Shown here piece by piece: positions 5,324-8,084 of a DNA stretch of 8,084 nucleotides. Numbering within the stretch: position 1 is the first letter of the stretch; the number at the start of each line of letters is the position of its first letter. The stretch covers positions 1-8,084 of the forward strand of contig JANZZB010000059.1 of assembly GCA_026419635.1 (NCBI GenBank), read 5' to 3'. A program made the translations under genes and the position numbers. The stretch is from Clostridiales bacterium. Its GTDB lineage: Bacteria > Bacillota > Clostridia > Oscillospirales > Butyricicoccaceae. The notes under the pieces were generated by a model that was not told where the DNA came from, did no database searches, and saw only the letters and a program-made list of their open reading frames with translations.

Positions 5324-5344
5324 GATCTAAAATAAGGAGACAAG

Positions 5345-7066
5345 ATGCAACCGACTAGTTTACTTGTTTCACGACCTTATGCAGAACCGGTGATAAATGA
5401 AAAAAAATCTTTCCTGAAACGTGTGCGCAGGAAATGGCGCCGGTTTTCTGCTGTATTGAAGACAAGAAAAGTACAGTTTACAAAAAAATACCGGCTTTAT
5501 ATAAATAATCAGCCGCTTTTGATGCTTACCAGGAAAACTTCTCTTTCAGCAGGTTTTTTTCTTCTATCCATGTGGCACTTTGCGCTTAGGTGTTTTTATT
5601 ATACGGTTATTTTAATTTATCGTTTTGCAACCTGGGTCTCACAGCCTTTTGCGAATGCAGCCAAAACAATTTTACCCATACTGCAAAAAAAATACCAGAC
5701 ACTTATTCAGTTTAAGGATACTTTTCTGCACAGCCCGATGGGGAGAATTCCCGCAGTTGCTTTAATTGGCGCTTTCACAGCTTTAATTTTATCGATCAAT
5801 TATTTCGGTTTGGGTCTTGAAGTATTTATTGATGGACAATCGGTTGGGTTTGCAACCAATCAGCAGCAAATTGATTCGGTCATTCATACGGTAGAAAGCC
5901 AATCCGCTTATTATTTAAACCATCCGTACAATCTTAATATTGATGTTGAATATAAATTAAGACTGATGGACAAAACGAATATTATTAATCCTGCAGAACT
6001 TGAAGAAACATTATTCTCAAAGGTTAATGAAATATCAGATTTATATGTTTTAAAAATAGACGGAAAAATTATCGGGGCAAATGCCAACAAGTCGGCTATT
6101 GAATTGGTGCTGAACAAACTTCTGGAACAATATGGTTCGAAGAACTCGAATGTAAAAACTGAATTTATTCAGGACGTCCAAATTGAAAAAATGCCCGTTG
6201 CTAATATTTATTTAAGATCCGTTTCCCAACTGACATCCTTATTAAAGGGTGGCACCGGCAGCGGAAGCACAAAAGTTTATACCGTGCAGGATGGCGATAC
6301 TGCCAGCGGAATCGCTTCAAAAAACAGTCTTAAAATGAGCGAACTAAAAGCACTGAACCCGGATCTCAATCCGGATAAACTGTCGATCGGACAAAAAATA
6401 AATCTAAGGACCGCTTCATCTGCTTCTTCCTCTCTTATTTCGGTAAAACAAATCAAACAAGTTAGCTATACTGAAAATATTCCTTATAAAACGCAAACCG
6501 AGAAAAGCGATAATCTTTACAAAAACAACAAAAAAGTTGTCGTATCGGGTATAGAAGGAACGGCAAAAGTTTCTGCAGAAGTTGTTATGATCAACGGTGA
6601 AGAGGTATCCCGCAAAATTTTAGACCGTGTTCAAATAAGCGACCCCATTAACGAAATTGTGCAGATCGGCACAAAAAAACCGCCCGTCAAATCTGCAACC
6701 GGCAAGTTCACTTATCCGTTCCGCGGCCTCGTAACCTCAAATTACGGATACAGGCATTCGGAATTTCATACCGGCGTAGACTTTGCCGGGCCAATCGGAA
6801 GCCGGATCGTAGCTGCGGACGGCGGAAAGGTTATCTTCGCGGGCTGGAAAGGCAATTATGGTAATTGTGTTATCATCAGTCATGGGAGAGGTCTTGAAAC
6901 GCTTTACGGCCATTGCAGCAAATTGCTTGTGACGTCAGGCCAGCAGGTTGGTAAAGGCGAGCAGATTGCTAGATTAGGAAGTACCGGACGAAGCACCGGT
7001 CCGCATGTCCATTTTGAAGTGCGTATTAACGGCAACTTCGTCAGCCCTTGGAAGTATTTAAGATAA
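5345..7066 (+). CDS. membrane-anchored LysM-G5-M23 cell-wall endopeptidase
   Basis: A 573-residue protein. A very basic cytoplasmic N-terminus (about 20-64) is followed by a hydrophobic segment near 66-95 and a clear membrane helix near 134-156. A mixed extracytoplasmic region (158-300) comes next, then a LysM domain for glycan binding (about 310-354), a G5 domain (about 366-443) and a C-terminal peptidase M23 domain (about 456-570). M23 enzymes are zinc metallopeptidases that cut peptidoglycan cross-links. The full catalytic set is visible: H475 and D479 in HTGVDF, H523 in YGH, and H554 and H556 in HVHFE, so activity is expected, unlike the SpoIIQ-like protein in this window. The start is ATG 5345 with AAGGAG five bases upstream. 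It is a single gene with its own promoter, a WalR-type box and a terminator, which suggests wall-growth or wall-stress control. The exact substrate bond cannot be read from sequence. Confidence 0.92.
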   Translation: MQPTSLLVSRPYAEPVINEKKSFLKRVRRKWRRFSAVLKTRKVQFTKKYRLYINNQPLLMLTRKTSLSAGFFLLSMWHFALRCFYYTVILIYRFATWVSQPFANAAKTILPILQKKYQTLIQFKDTFLHSPMGRIPAVALIGAFTALILSINYFGLGLEVFIDGQSVGFATNQQQIDSVIHTVESQSAYYLNHPYNLNIDVEYKLRLMDKTNIINPAELEETLFSKVNEISDLYVLKIDGKIIGANANKSAIELVLNKLLEQYGSKNSNVKTEFIQDVQIEKMPVANIYLRSVSQLTSLLKGGTGSGSTKVYTVQDGDTASGIASKNSLKMSELKALNPDLNPDKLSIGQKINLRTASSASSSLISVKQIKQVSYTENIPYKTQTEKSDNLYKNNKKVVVSGIEGTAKVSAEVVMINGEEVSRKILDRVQISDPINEIVQIGTKKPPVKSATGKFTYPFRGLVTSNYGYRHSEFHTGVDFAGPIGSRIVAADGGKVIFAGWKGNYGNCVIISHGRGLETLYGHCSKLLVTSGQQVGKGEQIARLGSTGRSTGPHVHFEVRINGNFVSPWKYLR

Positions 7067-7072
7067 ATTTTG

Positions 7073-7098
7073 AAGACGCCGGAATCCGGCGTCTTTTT
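7073..7098 (+). terminator. terminator of the M23 peptidase gene
   Basis: AAGACGCCGG (7073-7082) pairs perfectly with CCGGCGTCTT (7086-7095) across an AAT loop. The T run continues to 7098. It starts six bases after the stop codon. Confidence 0.85.
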
Positions 7099-7123
7099 CC
7101 GTATGGCTTGCTTTTTTATAACA

Positions 7124-7233
7124 GTTTGTTACGTTAACTAAAACATATATTGGTGCGTATGTTCAGATTATGTCTGTTCGGAGATTGTCAATCAATGGCG
7201 CGAGATCATCTTAATGTACGTTTGTTATGTTAA
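7124..7233. repeat. 14-nt near-identical direct repeat in featureless intergenic DNA
   Basis: GTTTGTTACGTTAA (7124-7137) and GTTTGTTATGTTAA (7220-7233) differ at one base and lie 96 bases apart. Apart from this, 7099-7303 shows no ORF with a ribosome site, no convincing promoter and no other strong hairpin. The repeat could be chance in AT-rich DNA or a remnant of an insertion. Confidence 0.3.
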
Positions 7234-7303
7234 GCAATTACGCCTATTGATTATCCGAATTTATAAACGTTTCGCTTCAATACGCTAAATTCAGTGATAT
7301 AGC

Positions 7304-7337
7304 AAAGAAATAGCCGGTAAATACCGGCTATTTCTTT
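7304..7337. terminator. bidirectional terminator, mainly for the surface-protein gene
   Basis: A 15-bp perfect stem joins 7304-7318 to 7323-7337 with a 4-nt loop. The plus-strand tail is TTTCTTTTATAG and the minus-strand tail TTTCTTTGCTAT. It sits about 50 bases past the stop of the minus-strand gene ending at 7389 and also backs up the peptidase terminator. Confidence 0.75.
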
Positions 7338-7388
7338 TATAGTTCTCTTTTGTTATTTTTAGTAAATGGTGTTTTAGCTACTCCGATG

Positions 7389-8084
7389 TTACGATGCTGT
7401 ACAGGTAAGTCCTGTTTTAGATGCAACCGCATTGCCAGCCGCATCCTGAAGGTAATTCGTAGTCGGCTTGGTGTAATTAATTGTGAGAGCATCACTTGCT
7501 GAAACACCTGTTACAGTCAGTGTTACAGTTGATCCGCTTACCGCAACATTCGATACAGTAATTGATGTTGTTCCTTTTTTAACTGAAAATGCAGACGCTG
7601 CCGGGACGTAACTTGCATTCAACGCCTTATCAGTAGCTAACACAATCGTTGTTGTAGATGCCGAAGTAACACCTGTGATTGTCGGGCTCTTGATATTGGC
7701 AGCCGTTAAAGTAAACAGTTTGAATTTTACAACTTTATTGCTTGAATTCAGCTCATAGACTTCCAGATATTTTTTTGTTGTAGAATCAACACCTGTTATA
7801 TCTGCTTCAGATGTATATGTATATAACGTGTCAGCTGATCCTGATCCAGATGTCGGTGACATCGAAGTTCCTACCAAAGGAGTCGATGCGATTCTCGTAG
7901 CCGAGAAGCGATATGCCAGCGTATTGCCTGTACCTGCTGTTGCTTTGACCTTTGTTGTACTGGCTGCCGATCCCGCCGCTGCTACTGCTGAAAGAGACGG
8001 AGCTGCTGCGGTATTAATTGTAATCGTTCCGTCGGATACCGCTGAATACCCGCCAGCCATATCAAAAGCAATTACCTTGAATGC
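7389..8084 (-). CDS. C-terminal part of a large surface/secreted protein with Ig-like repeats (5' end outside window)
   Basis: The frame is open to the right edge; the 231 visible residues end at TAA 7389-7391. The first visible residues, AFKVIAFDMAGGYSAVSDG, look like the last strands of a fibronectin-III or Ig-like domain. The only Met near the edge lies inside that strand and has no ribosome site, so it is not the start. A Ser/Thr/Ala-rich domain follows, with 'TKVKATAG-x-GN-x-L-x-Y' and 'ADITGVD' patterns known from repeated domains of clostridial and Paenibacillus surface proteins. The last roughly 100 residues resemble the SwmB-like repeat (NYLQDAAGNAVAS near the end). No LPxTG, SLH or membrane anchor is present at this C-terminus, so any anchoring or export signal must be N-terminal. 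Function is likely adhesion or S-layer structure, by inference only. Confidence 0.75.
   Translation of the reverse strand, partial: AFKVIAFDMAGGYSAVSDGTITINTAAAPSLSAVAAAGSAASTTKVKATAGTGNTLAYRFSATRIASTPLVGTSMSPTSGSGSADTLYTYTSEADITGVDSTTKKYLEVYELNSSNKVVKFKLFTLTAANIKSPTITGVTSASTTTIVLATDKALNASYVPAASAFSVKKGTTSITVSNVAVSGSTVTLTVTGVSASDALTINYTKPTTNYLQDAAGNAVASKTGLTCTAS

Noticed and set aside
7196..7234. 12-codon ORF beginning ATG GCG CGA
   Set aside because: Only a weak upstream match to a ribosome site, no promoter, and far too short to support without conservation.

Overview
The window looks like chromosome of an anaerobic, endospore-forming Firmicute of class Clostridia, most likely the Oscillospiraceae/Ruminococcaceae side. 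The reasons are the sporulation pair spoIID-spoIIQ, strong AGGAGG-type ribosome sites, moderately AT-rich DNA, U-tailed hairpin terminators, a clostridial Si-type citrate synthase and a modular surface protein. The placement is inferred from gene content; no marker gene fixes it.

Layout. Positions 1-54 hold the last codons of a probable transposase (IS30-like), so an insertion sequence appears to end at the left edge. Positions 60-560 have no convincing protein gene. They hold an array of GC-rich hairpins (99-190), a hairpin terminator (222-250) and a region of about 180 nt with nested self-complementarity that closes on itself and ends in a good terminator (about 360-552), which is a candidate small RNA. 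Positions 633-2469 on the minus strand are spoIID followed by spoIIQ, the same order as in Bacillus subtilis. Each has its own promoter-like sequence: sigma-E type for spoIID (mother cell) and sigma-F/G type for spoIIQ (forespore). Divergent from spoIID is a citrate synthase gene (2584-3951, +) with a strong sigma-A promoter that physically overlaps the spoIID promoter. A strong terminator follows.

Positions 4013-4290 are non-coding but packed with palindromes and a 14-nt direct repeat. They lead into a gene for an unrecognised polytopic membrane protein (4291-5103, +). After another terminator and an 11-bp perfect palindrome comes a large membrane-anchored LysM-G5-M23 cell-wall peptidase (5345-7066, +). 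Its promoter region carries an exact match to the WalR recognition motif close to the predicted transcription start. Convergent with it, and running off the right edge, is the C-terminal part of a large secreted or surface protein (7389-8084, -). It is separated from the peptidase gene by two terminators and about 200 nt of featureless DNA with one short direct repeat.

How the genes fit together. SpoIID (peptidoglycan hydrolase of the engulfment machine) and SpoIIQ (forespore membrane LytM protein that pairs with SpoIIIAH) act on opposite sides of the engulfing septum. The LysM-G5-M23 protein is a second, probably vegetative, cell-wall hydrolase that may be under the essential WalRK wall-stress system. 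Citrate synthase is a metabolic neighbour. No defence system, prophage, CRISPR array, tRNA or rRNA was seen.
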